DNA from: Pseudomonadota bacterium
GTDB lineage: Bacteria; Pseudomonadota; Alphaproteobacteria; Rhizobiales; Hyphomicrobiaceae
DNA: 6,792 bases
NCBI GenBank assembly: GCA_023426855.1
Contig: JAEZBU010000136.1
Span: 1-6,792, forward strand
Direction: 5' to 3'
Shown: positions 1 to 6,700 of the stretch, piece after piece
How the letters are laid out: every line of letters begins with the position of its first letter
Numbering within the stretch: position 1 is the stretch's first letter
The notes under the pieces: generated by a model
The model's database searches: none
What the model was told of the DNA's origin: nothing
Seen by the model: the letters and a program-made list of their open reading frames with translations, nothing else
Program-made: the position numbers and the translations under genes

Positions 1-63
1 GAACGCGGATCGCGAATGCAGCGGAGGTGCGCCGACGTGTCTGGAGCCGGCGCTGAGGCAGGT

Positions 64-92
64 ACATTGTTAAAGGAGGCGCAATGTTAAAG
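64..92. repeat. Short direct and inverted repeat pair in the left intergenic segment
   Basis: The octamer TGTTAAAG occurs at 68-75 and again at 85-92, offset by 17 bp. Overlapping it, ACATTG (64-69) and CAATGT (82-87) form a 6-bp inverted repeat. The copies flank AAAGGAGG (72-79), which looks like a strong Shine-Dalgarno sequence, but the ATG after it at 84 opens only a five-codon frame. The rest of 1-174 shows no gene I can support. All three plus-strand frames are open at the window edge and close within 90 bases, so the tail of an upstream plus-strand gene could end here, but I recognise no protein. The repeats may be an operator or chance. Confidence 0.3.
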
Positions 93-174
93 CCGCGATG
101 ATCCCCAAAGGGCGATGACGCACGGAGCCAGCGTCTATCGGGCGAAGCTGCGGCGGGCCTTGCAATCGGACGGA

Positions 175-651
175 TCAGCCCGGAGGCAGGTCGGGACGTT
201 CGATGCCGGCCAGGGGATCGTCGGTGCGGCGCGATTTACCCTCAAAATAGGCGCCTTGCTCGATGGCGAGCGACTTGTGGTGAATGTCGCCTTCGACCTT
301 GCTGTCCGACTGCAGCATGACCTTGCGGCCACGGATCGAACCCATGACGGTGCCGCGTACGACAACTTCTTCGGAAACGATGCCGCCCGTGATGCGTGCC
401 GTCTCGCCGACAACGATATGCGTGCCGTGAATATCGCCCTGAACCTCGCCGTCGATCTGCACCTGACCGTTGGAGACGAGATTGCCGATGATGACCAGAT
501 CAGGACCGATGATGGAGGGCTGCGAACGATCGCCGGAGCGAGACGCCGCGCGCTGAGGCAGACTGGGAGGCGTCACGATGCCGTTGGAAGCCGTACCGCC
601 ATTGAGTGCAGGGCCGTCGCCAGCCTTCCGGGCGGTAAAATTCGAAAGCAT
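175..651 (-). CDS. Bactofilin (polymer-forming cytoskeletal protein, DUF583 family)
   Basis: Predicted 158-residue bactofilin. Bactofilins self-assemble without nucleotide into membrane-associated filaments that act as scaffolds for cell-wall enzymes, stalks, polarity or shape. An N-terminal tail (about 1-45) rich in Pro, Gly and Ser precedes the domain at about 46-142. The domain shows the right-handed beta-helix periodicity of short strands separated by Gly turns, such as QIDGEVQGDIHG (65-76), VVRGTVMGSIRG (97-108) and KVEGDIHHKSLAIEQGAYFEG (118-138). A short tail ending in PPG follows. The length is typical. The first residues, MLSNFTARK, are hydrophobic then basic, which would suit the membrane-targeting N-terminus known in some bactofilins (inference). 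The ATG at 651 was chosen because GGAGG lies 9 nt upstream. A GTG at 786 would add 45 Arg-rich residues unlike the family. The usual M23 peptidase partner is not adjacent here. The upstream co-directional neighbour is a peroxiredoxin gene, 194 bp away. Confidence 0.93.
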   Translation of the reverse strand: MLSNFTARKAGDGPALNGGTASNGIVTPPSLPQRAASRSGDRSQPSIIGPDLVIIGNLVSNGQVQIDGEVQGDIHGTHIVVGETARITGGIVSEEVVVRGTVMGSIRGRKVMLQSDSKVEGDIHHKSLAIEQGAYFEGKSRRTDDPLAGIERPDLPPG

Positions 652-660
652 CGTACTGTA

Positions 661-665
661 CCTCC
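661..665 (-). promoter_or_regulatory. Ribosome binding site of the bactofilin gene
   Basis: The minus strand reads GGAGG here, 9 nt before the ATG at 651-649. It decides the start in favour of 651 over the in-frame GTG at 786. Confidence 0.75.
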
Positions 666-671
666 AAGCGA

Positions 672-687
672 CTGCGTACGGACGCAG
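672..687 (-). promoter_or_regulatory. Stem-loop just upstream of the bactofilin ribosome binding site
   Basis: CTGCGT (672-677) and ACGCAG (682-687) form a perfect 6-bp inverted repeat with a 4-nt loop. In the mRNA sense the hairpin ends 6 nt before the GGAGG of the bactofilin gene. It could stabilise the 5' end, modulate ribosome access, or be a protein-binding palindrome. No convincing -35/-10 pair was found between 652 and 845, so the transcription start is unknown. Confidence 0.35.
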
Positions 688-799
688 GCGGCTCCTACTA
701 CGCAACAACGGCAGCTTTACGGTGATGTCGGCGGATTGGGCTGCCGCCACGATTTGTGAAACTGATGCAGGCCGCAAGCCTAGCACGGTCTTGAACGCT

Positions 800-842
800 G
801 GTCACCGGACATCGCGCGCATCGCGCGGCGGGTGTGTTGACC
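800..842. terminator. GC-rich hairpin after the peroxiredoxin gene, possible terminator
   Basis: The inner stem is CGCGCG (813-818) with CGCGCG (822-827) around a 3-nt loop. An outer stem pairs GGTCA (800-804) with TGACC (838-842). The element starts 4 bp past the stop codon of the peroxiredoxin gene, as read on the minus strand. No run of U follows on either strand, so it is not a classical intrinsic terminator. It may be an mRNA 3'-end stabiliser or a weak or factor-assisted terminator separating the two minus-strand genes. Confidence 0.35.
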
Positions 843-845
843 GGA

Positions 846-1310
846 TCACGATGTAAGTGCGTGGACGGCTTCGAGAACGGCCGCGGCGTGGCCAGGGACT
901 TTGACCTTGCGCCAGATGTTGACGATGCGGCCGTCAGCGCCGATCAGGAGCGTTGTCCGCTCGACGCCCATGTATTTGCGGCCGTACATGGATTTCTCGA
1001 CCCAGACGCCATAGGCCTCGGCGACGGCCTTGTCTTCGTCGGCTGCCAATTGAACCGCCAGCTCATGCTTCTTGCGGAACTTGCCGTGGCTGGCCGCACT
1101 GTCCGGCGAAATGCCAATCACCTCCGCGCCGGCGGCTTGAAACTCCGGATAGAGTGCCGTGAAATCCCGCGCCTCTGTCGTACAGCCGGATGTGTCATCC
1201 TTGGGATAGAAGTAGACGACGACAGGTTTTCCACGGAGTTGTGCCAGGCGGATTCGACCGTCATCCGTGGCGAGATCGAAATCCGGCGCTTTTTCACCCA
1301 CTTCAACCAC
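846..1310 (-). CDS. bcp: Peroxiredoxin, BCP/PrxQ type (thioredoxin-dependent thiol peroxidase)
   Basis: Predicted 154-residue peroxiredoxin that reduces hydrogen peroxide and organic hydroperoxides in the cytoplasm, probably recycled by thioredoxin or another thiol. The thioredoxin fold is recognisable: VGEKAPDFDL (4-13) at the start, the active-site segment VVVYFYPKDDTSGCTTEARDF (30-50), and MGVERTTLLI (114-123). T40 and C43 match the conserved Thr and peroxidatic Cys, and R118 the conserved catalytic Arg. The length is normal for the family. C43 is the only cysteine in the protein. The resolving Cys found five residues later in E. coli Bcp is replaced by Arg (R48), so this is a one-cysteine form. 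The start is GTG at 1310. The minus strand has AAAGG at 1323-1319, 8 nt before it, and no ATG, GTG or TTG lies in frame between it and the upstream stop at 1398-1400. It is divergent from the large AsmA-like gene. Confidence 0.95.
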   Translation of the reverse strand: MVEVGEKAPDFDLATDDGRIRLAQLRGKPVVVYFYPKDDTSGCTTEARDFTALYPEFQAAGAEVIGISPDSAASHGKFRKKHELAVQLAADEDKAVAEAYGVWVEKSMYGRKYMGVERTTLLIGADGRIVNIWRKVKVPGHAAAVLEAVHALTS

Positions 1311-1542
1311 GTCCGGTGCCTTTCTTTCGACGCTTTTGGCAATGCAATTCGTCTGCCGACGTAGCGAGAAATAAGCGGTACTGCAAGCAAGTGATTCTCA
1401 GTCAGTCTGATGGTCGCCGAAAGGCGCGCGCCGGCTACGGACTGGTGAGTGCTGTCATCAGGCGTGCTCCTATTCTGCGTGTCGGCGTTCAGCGGTGTTT
1501 AAAAGGTAATACGCTGATGTCCTTGGCAATTCGCCCACGGAC
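1311..1542. other. Divergent intergenic region between bcp and the AsmA-like gene
   Basis: This 232-bp region must hold the promoters for both divergent genes, but no sigma-70-like pair with good spacing could be read with confidence on either strand. It contains a perfect 10-bp palindrome GGCGCGCGCC at 1423-1432, near the middle. An AAAGG at 1502-1506 lies before an ATG at 1517, described in the findings. No RNA gene is recognisable. Confidence 0.5.
1319..1323 (-). promoter_or_regulatory. Ribosome binding site of bcp
   Basis: The minus strand reads AAAGG, within a purine-rich run, 8 nt before the GTG start at 1310. This supports the non-ATG start. Confidence 0.55.
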
Positions 1543-4500
1543 ATGGAAGGGACCGGCGAGAGGCTCGCGGTGACGAATAGGCCAGGCGAAGTTACCAGGA
1601 CCGCACGGCCGACTACCCGCCCTGTAACAACAACACAGGGTGGTTCGCGACGTCCTGCGCCGGCGCCTCGGCCCAAGGGGGCGGCAAAGGTGCTGCGTCC
1701 GCTGGCCAGACCATCGCTCGTTATCGGAAAGTACGTGCTGCCACTGGTGGTGCTAGCGGCGCTCGCGATCGGAATATTCTACGTCCGCCTGCTTTACGGG
1801 CCGATTTCGCTGAAAGTGCTGGCCGAGCCGATCGCGCGCAGCGTTTCCGCCGAGCTTCCCGGATTTGATGTCACTGTCGATGATGCGCTTGTTCGGCTCA
1901 ACGAGCAGGGACAGATCGAGTTCAGGCTGCGCAACGTCCGCCTGATCGACGACGACGGCGACGCGGTTGCCATGGCGCCGCTGGCTGCCGTGGAGATGAG
2001 CCGTCCGGCGCTGTGGTCGATGCGACTGGCGCCGGCAAAAATCGTTCTGATCGAGCCGCGGGTGCTGCTCAGCTATTCGGCGGAGCAAGGTCTGTCGTTC
2101 AGCTTCGCGCGCCCTGCGAACATCGAAGCCATTCTGGCGCGAGATGCTGCGTTGACCGCCGCGGAAACGGGGGCCTCCCAGCGGCGGGAGGCTGACGATA
2201 CGGGAGAGGGCGGGTTGCCGGTGGCGTTGCGGCGACTTGAACTTGGACGTTTGATTGCGGACGCCTCGGCGCGTGCGCGGCAGGGCGCGGATGCCGCGTC
2301 GTACTTGAAGGAAATCGGCTTCCGCAACGCGACAGTCGTGTTCGAACAGGATGCAAAACAGACCTCCTGGCTGGTGTCGCAGGCGGATGTCGCGCTGGCG
2401 CATCGTCGCGATCGCAGCGTGATCGAAGGCGATGTCACGATCGCATCCGATCGCGGTCCCTGGAGCCTGCACTTCTGGACGGAAGCGTCCGGTTCGCGGC
2501 AGCAGGTTGCACTGAAGGCGGCTATCCGTGACCTGGTTCCGCGCAGCGTTGCATCGGCGCTGCCGGCGCTGAATTTCATGAACGCGCTCGACGTTCCGGC
2601 GAACGGCGAGGTGACGCTGGAACTGACATCGGCCGGTGAATTGCAGGGTGGAGAGTTCAGGCTCGATCTCGCCCGCGGGCGTGTGCATCTGCCCTGGATG
2701 GCGCAACTGCCTCTCGATATCGAAGGCGGCCGCCTCAATCTGCGCTATACCCCCGGCGAGGGCATGCTGCGGGTCGCGCCATCGACGCTGGCGTGGGGCC
2801 AGAGCCGGCTGACCATCCAGGGGCAGGTCGTCAGCTCGATCGCCGCCGACGGCTCGGAAGTGTGGAACTTCGATCTTGGCGGCGTCGAGGGACAGATTGC
2901 CGGCGAGGATATGCAGATTGCGCCGCTGCCCTTGGAAGCCTGGGTTGCCAAGGGTTCCTATCGCGCAACGGCGGGCGCGCTATCGATCGAGCAGTATGTC
3001 ATTCAGGCCGGCGGCGGCCAGATGCGTGTGTCCGGTGAAATCGGCGGCGCCGGAAATGACATGAAGATTGACGGTCAGTTCGGCGGCATGTCGCGGGAAG
3101 CCTTCCTGGCGCTATGGCCGCGCGGACTGGCCGGCGATGCGCGAACCTGGATCGGCAAGCACGCGATCCGTGGTCGGGTTCTTGGCGGCACGTTCAGCGC
3201 CCAGGGATCTCTGCTGCCCGGTCGTGATCCACATGTGTTGCTGTCGATGGAGGCGGCCGACGTCGCGCTGCGCGTCAGGGACAACTTGCCCCCGGTCGAT
3301 ATTCCGCGCGGCCTGGTCCAAATCAATGGCGAGGTGCTGGACATCACCGTCCCCGAAGCGTCGATGACCACGCCGAAGGGGCGCACGCTTGCCATCAAGG
3401 GCGGCAGAGTTGCCAGCGCAGATCTGCTTCAGCCGCGCACCACTGGACAGATCTCGTTCCGTGCCAACGGGCCGGCGGCGGCGTTGATGGAAATGCTCGA
3501 AAACGAGACGTTCGGCATGAGCCGCGTCGGCGGTTTGGCGAGCGACGGCCTTGAAGGCAAGGTCGATGGGCAGCTCGCGCTGACATTGCCGTTTGCACCC
3601 AGTATCGCGCGCGAAGACTTGAAGATCGAGGGACGCGTCCGATTGACCGAAGGGCGCGCCAAGAAGCTCGTCGCGACCCACGATGCGCAGGCAGCGACCG
3701 TGAACTTCGACATCACGGAAAAGGCCATCGATGCGCGTGGCGACATGCTGATCGCGGGTGTGCCGGTCAAGCTCGGATGGCAGCATATTTTCGATGCTCC
3801 GCCCGATCGCCAGCCGCCGCTGCGCCTGCACGCGACGCTCGATGGTTCGGATCGCAATCAGCTTGGGCTTGACGTGAACCACGTGGTGCAGGGCGAGATA
3901 CCGGTCGAGGTCACCGTCAGTCAAACCGTCAACGAGGAATATCACATCCAGATGCGCGCGGACCTGACCCGCGCGGACATGGTGCTCGACAACGTCGCCT
4001 GGCGAAAGCCGCCCGGACGCGCGGCAACGCTCCAGTTCGACATGGAGGCCGGGGCAAAGCAGTCGACCGAGTTGAAGAACTTCCAGATCGTTGGCGATGA
4101 CATCGCAATCAGCGGATCGTTGCAGCTCGATGCCAACAATCGGCTGAAGGAGTTTCATTTCCCGGAGTTTTCGGTCAGCGTCGTCACGCGTCTCGACGTG
4201 AAGGGCCGGCTGCGCTCCGATAACGTGTGGGACATCACCGCGCGGGGGCAGACCTATGACGGGCGCGATTTCTTCCGCTCGCTGTTCTCGGTCGGTGAGC
4301 TTGGCGAAACGCCAAAGACACCGCGCAAGAATGCACCGGGACTGGAATTGAAAGCCGACATCGGCACGGTGCTCGGGTTCTCCGATGTGTCGCTGCGTGG
4401 CGTTACCATGCAGTTGACCAAGCGCGGCGAGAAGATGACGCAACTCGTGGCGCGCGGCACGCTGGATGGCGGCCAGGAACTCGAGATCGGTATTCAGCCG

Positions 4501-5283
4501 GGACAGGGCGATCGCCGTCTGGTGGCGACGACGGATGATGCGGGGAAAGCCTTCAAGCTGATCGACTTCTACCCAAGCATGGTCGGTGGCCGCTTGCGGC
4601 TCGACGTCAACCTGGACGGACGCGGGGCTGCTGAAAAGACCGGCGTGCTGCGTGTCGAGCGTTTCCGCATTCTGGGCGACCCCGTCATCAGCGAGGTGCT
4701 GCAGTTCCCGGACGATACGCGCCAGATCGATCGGCCGCGCCAGCAGCGCGTCGTCCGGCAGGTTTATGACTTCGACTGGCTGCGCGTGCCGTTTTCTGTT
4801 GGACACGGCCAGTTCGTGATGGGGGATTCCGAGATCCGCGGGCCGGTGGTCGGTGCCACGATGCGCGGCAAGGCGGACTTCCGCGCGCGCCAGATCAACG
4901 TCGGTGGCACCTATGTACCGTTGCAGGGCCTCAATTCTGCGATCGGCGTGATCCCGGGCATTGGTCAGATCCTGGCCGGGCCGAGAGGCGAAGGCATCCT
5001 CGGCATCACGTTTGCGATCCAGGGCTCGATGAATTCGCCGCAGGTGCTCGTCAATCCGCTGTCGCTGGTGGCGCCGGGCATCTTCCGCGAGATCTTCCAG
5101 CTTACGCCGAGCCAGAGCGTGACACCGCGTGCGCAGCCGAAGGCGACGTCGACGGGATCACGCGCGCGGGCGTCAAGCGCACCCGCCATCTCTGCGCCGC
5201 CGGGCACGGCAGTCGTGACCGAGCCCGAAGTGCTGAGCGGCTGGTCATCGGAAACCAGCACCACGCCAGCCAAAAAGAAATAG
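1543..5283 (+). CDS. Inner-membrane-anchored AsmA/YhdP-like protein (DUF3971 / AsmA-like C-terminal region)
   Basis: Predicted 1246-residue envelope protein. A cytoplasmic tail rich in Pro, Arg and Thr (1-60) has no cleavable signal. One strong transmembrane helix follows at about 64-84 (core YVLPLVVLAALAIGIF). The rest is a very long periplasmic region of alternating beta strands, expected to form the hydrophobic groove of the AsmA/TamB/YhdP group. The C-terminal part (about 1038-1190) resembles the AsmA-like C-terminal region, with VERFRILGDPVISEVLQF, then YVPLQGLNSAIGVIPGIGQIL near 1124 and a GIFREIFQLTP ending. A low-complexity Ser/Ala/Pro tail ends in KKK. E. coli YhdP (about 1266 residues) is similar in length and implicated in phospholipid transport to the outer membrane; that role here is inference. 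The start is uncertain. ATG 1543 has no clear Shine-Dalgarno sequence, while GTG 1570 has GAGAGG 6 nt upstream and would remove nine residues. The gene converges on tyrS. Confidence 0.88.
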   Translation: MEGTGERLAVTNRPGEVTRTARPTTRPVTTTQGGSRRPAPAPRPKGAAKVLRPLARPSLVIGKYVLPLVVLAALAIGIFYVRLLYGPISLKVLAEPIARSVSAELPGFDVTVDDALVRLNEQGQIEFRLRNVRLIDDDGDAVAMAPLAAVEMSRPALWSMRLAPAKIVLIEPRVLLSYSAEQGLSFSFARPANIEAILARDAALTAAETGASQRREADDTGEGGLPVALRRLELGRLIADASARARQGADAASYLKEIGFRNATVVFEQDAKQTSWLVSQADVALAHRRDRSVIEGDVTIASDRGPWSLHFWTEASGSRQQVALKAAIRDLVPRSVASALPALNFMNALDVPANGEVTLELTSAGELQGGEFRLDLARGRVHLPWMAQLPLDIEGGRLNLRYTPGEGMLRVAPSTLAWGQSRLTIQGQVVSSIAADGSEVWNFDLGGVEGQIAGEDMQIAPLPLEAWVAKGSYRATAGALSIEQYVIQAGGGQMRVSGEIGGAGNDMKIDGQFGGMSREAFLALWPRGLAGDARTWIGKHAIRGRVLGGTFSAQGSLLPGRDPHVLLSMEAADVALRVRDNLPPVDIPRGLVQINGEVLDITVPEASMTTPKGRTLAIKGGRVASADLLQPRTTGQISFRANGPAAALMEMLENETFGMSRVGGLASDGLEGKVDGQLALTLPFAPSIAREDLKIEGRVRLTEGRAKKLVATHDAQAATVNFDITEKAIDARGDMLIAGVPVKLGWQHIFDAPPDRQPPLRLHATLDGSDRNQLGLDVNHVVQGEIPVEVTVSQTVNEEYHIQMRADLTRADMVLDNVAWRKPPGRAATLQFDMEAGAKQSTELKNFQIVGDDIAISGSLQLDANNRLKEFHFPEFSVSVVTRLDVKGRLRSDNVWDITARGQTYDGRDFFRSLFSVGELGETPKTPRKNAPGLELKADIGTVLGFSDVSLRGVTMQLTKRGEKMTQLVARGTLDGGQELEIGIQPGQGDRRLVATTDDAGKAFKLIDFYPSMVGGRLRLDVNLDGRGAAEKTGVLRVERFRILGDPVISEVLQFPDDTRQIDRPRQQRVVRQVYDFDWLRVPFSVGHGQFVMGDSEIRGPVVGATMRGKADFRARQINVGGTYVPLQGLNSAIGVIPGIGQILAGPRGEGILGITFAIQGSMNSPQVLVNPLSLVAPGIFREIFQLTPSQSVTPRAQPKATSTGSRARASSAPAISAPPGTAVVTEPEVLSGWSSETSTTPAKKK
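1558..1563 (+). promoter_or_regulatory. Candidate ribosome binding site for an alternative GTG start of the AsmA-like gene
   Basis: GAGAGG lies 6 nt before the in-frame GTG at 1570-1572. The ATG at 1543 is preceded only by a weak match (ACGG). If this site is used, the protein begins VTNRPGEV, read with initiator Met. Confidence 0.4.
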
Positions 5284-5285
5284 TT

Positions 5286-5309
5286 GCCCGGCGACGGGCA
5301 TTCGCCGGG
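5286..5309. terminator. Probable bidirectional terminator between the AsmA-like gene and tyrS
   Basis: CCCGGCGA (5287-5294) and TCGCCGGG (5302-5309) form a perfect 8-bp stem with a 7-nt loop, starting 4 bp after the AsmA-like gene's stop codon. Read on the minus strand, the stem is followed within a few bases by a T-rich run (5281-5272, TATTTCTTTT), which suits termination of tyrS. On the plus strand no T-run follows, so termination of the AsmA-like transcript would depend on the hairpin alone or on Rho. A competing 5-bp hairpin with a GCGA (GNRA) tetraloop, GCCCG (5286-5290) with CGGGC (5295-5299), uses the same left arm. Confidence 0.6.
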
Positions 5310-5358
5310 GCGTTCGCGTTCCAGGTTCTGGGCTTGTGGCTCCCGCCGTCGCCACCGC

Positions 5359-6615
5359 TTACTGCGGCCGCAACAGCACGTGCTTCTTGCGGCCTAGAGA
5401 CAGTTTCACTGCGCCGTCGGACGCGATGTCGGCATTGGTCAGCGTGGCCTTGTCGTCCGTCACCGGCTGGTCATTGACCTTGAGGCCGCCGCTCTGTACC
5501 TGCCGCCGCGCCTCGCTGTTCGACTTGACGAGGCCGGCGCGGACGAACGCGTTGAGGATACCGAGCCCTTCAGCCAGTTCGGCGACCGGGATGTCGACCG
5601 TCGGCAGTCCGGCGGATGTCGCACCCTGTTCGAAGGTCTGGCGCGCGGTTTCGGCAGCGGCTTCCGCTTTCTCGCGGCCGTGCAGCAGGGCGGTCGCTTC
5701 CGTCGCCAGAATTTTCTTGGCTTCGTTGATCTCGGCGCCGGACAGCGCGGCAAGCTTCGCCACCTCACCCAGCGGCAGCGTGGTGAACAACCTCAGGAAG
5801 CGCTCGACGTCTGCATCTTCCGAGTTGCGCCAGAACTGCCAGTAATCATAGACGCTGAGCTGGTCCTCGTTGAGCCAGACGGCACCAGCGGCGGTCTTGC
5901 CCATCTTGGCACCGGATGCCGTGGTCAGCAGCGACGTGGTCAGTGCGTAAAGCTGGTGCGTGCCCATGCGGCGGCCGAGATCGGCGCCGAGCACGATGTT
6001 GCCCCACTGGTCGGAACCACCCATCTGCAAGTTGACGCCATAGCGGCGCGCCAGTTCCACGTAGTCGTAGGACTGCAGCAGCATGTAGTTGAATTCGATG
6101 AACGACAGCTCCTGCTCGCGCTCGAGCCTGAGGCGCGCCGAGTCCATCGTCAGCATGCGATTGACCGAGAAATGCTTGCCGACATCACGCAGGAATTCGA
6201 TGTAGTTGAGCGGTGCTAGCCATTCGGCATTGTCGACCATCAGCGCATCGCGCTTGCCCTCGCCGAAGTTCAGGAACTTGGCGAAGACCGTCTTGATGCT
6301 GTCCTTGTTGGCGTCGATCTGCTCGATGGTGAGGATGCGCCGCGTCTCGTCGCGACCCGAAGGATCGCCGACGCGCGTCGTGCCGCCGCCCATCAGCGTG
6401 ATCGGTTTTCCGCCGCCTGACTTCTGCAGCCAGTGGAGCATCATGATCGACAGCAAGTGGCCGATGTGCAGCGACGGCGCCGTGCAGTCGTAGCCGACGT
6501 AGCTGACGATTTCGCCCTTCGCCGCGAGCGCGTCGAGGCCGGGGAAATCCGAGCACTGGTGAATGAAGCCGCGCTCGGCCAGTATGTTGAGGAAGTCGGA
6601 CTTGTGCGTCGTCAT
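5359..6615 (-). CDS. tyrS: Tyrosine--tRNA ligase (tyrosyl-tRNA synthetase)
   Basis: Predicted 418-residue class I aminoacyl-tRNA synthetase that charges tRNA-Tyr with tyrosine in the cytoplasm using ATP. The length matches bacterial TyrS (about 415-425). The Rossmann-fold catalytic domain has the tyrosine pocket and HIGH signature in YVGYDCTAPSLHIGHL (39-54, HIGH at 50-53), the MGGGTTRVGDPSGR segment (75-88), and the tRNA/tyrosine-binding QMGGSDQWGNI (197-207). The KMSKS loop appears as KMGKT (237-241), a form common in TyrS. An anticodon-binding helical region follows, then a C-terminal S4-like RNA-binding domain (about 353-415) with AFVRAGLVKSNSEARRQVQSGGLKVND. The ATG at 6615 was chosen because MTTHKSDFLNILAERGFIHQ is the usual TyrS beginning. 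A TTG at 6648 would add eleven residues with no family support. The Shine-Dalgarno sequence before 6615 is weak. The gene converges on the AsmA-like gene and is divergent from anmK. Confidence 0.98.
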   Translation of the reverse strand: MTTHKSDFLNILAERGFIHQCSDFPGLDALAAKGEIVSYVGYDCTAPSLHIGHLLSIMMLHWLQKSGGGKPITLMGGGTTRVGDPSGRDETRRILTIEQIDANKDSIKTVFAKFLNFGEGKRDALMVDNAEWLAPLNYIEFLRDVGKHFSVNRMLTMDSARLRLEREQELSFIEFNYMLLQSYDYVELARRYGVNLQMGGSDQWGNIVLGADLGRRMGTHQLYALTTSLLTTASGAKMGKTAAGAVWLNEDQLSVYDYWQFWRNSEDADVERFLRLFTTLPLGEVAKLAALSGAEINEAKKILATEATALLHGREKAEAAAETARQTFEQGATSAGLPTVDIPVAELAEGLGILNAFVRAGLVKSNSEARRQVQSGGLKVNDQPVTDDKATLTNADIASDGAVKLSLGRKKHVLLRPQ

Positions 6616-6700
6616 GATATGAGGCTTTCGGTCGTATCCCCGCCGCAATGGGGCGGCCTAGGGGACGCAAGGTCGGCGCAAATTGCACAGGAAGGCCGCA
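6616..6700. other. Divergent intergenic region between tyrS and anmK
   Basis: These 85 bp must hold the 5' leaders, and probably the promoters, of both genes. CCGCC (6640-6644) and GGCGG (6652-6656) form a 5-bp inverted repeat with a 7-nt loop in the tyrS leader. No T-box would be expected in a proteobacterium and none is visible. No clear -35/-10 pair was found on either strand. Confidence 0.4.
6689..6695 (+). promoter_or_regulatory. Ribosome binding site of anmK
   Basis: AGGAAGG ends 5 nt before the ATG at 6701. It is a strong site that fixes the anmK start. Confidence 0.75.

Noticed and set aside
115..759. 214-codon plus-strand open frame across the bactofilin gene.
   Set aside because: It is in antisense register with the bactofilin codons and has no family resemblance, whereas the minus strand encodes an unmistakable bactofilin with a good ribosome binding site.
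652..786. N-terminal extension of bactofilin from a GTG at 786.
   Set aside because: The extra 45 residues are Arg-rich and unlike the family, and a GGAGG sits 9 nt before the ATG at 651.
834..1364. 176-codon plus-strand open frame over bcp.
   Set aside because: It is an in-register antisense shadow of the peroxiredoxin gene, whose active-site motif is clear on the other strand.
1423..1432. Palindrome GGCGCGCGCC in the bcp/AsmA-like intergenic region as a regulator site.
   Set aside because: Alternating GC palindromes of this length are frequent by chance in GC-rich DNA, and no second copy or nearby promoter element supports an operator.
1753..2706. 317-codon minus-strand open frame near the start of the AsmA-like gene.
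   Set aside because: It lies wholly inside the convincing plus-strand gene. The product is rich in Arg, Gln and His without domain character, typical of antisense translation of GC-rich coding DNA.
3112..4806. 564-codon open frame on the minus strand inside the AsmA-like gene.
   Set aside because: Its codons are exactly in register with the sense codons, so its stops would require TTA, CTA or TCA in the sense frame. These codons are rare in a GC-rich genome, so a long antisense opening is expected. The translation shows no recognisable domain, and the plus-strand gene is clear.
5336..6219. Overlapping plus-strand open frames of 169 and 179 codons across tyrS.
   Set aside because: They are antisense to a complete TyrS with HIGH, KMSKS-type and S4 signatures. 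Their translations are low-complexity or Arg/Gln-rich.
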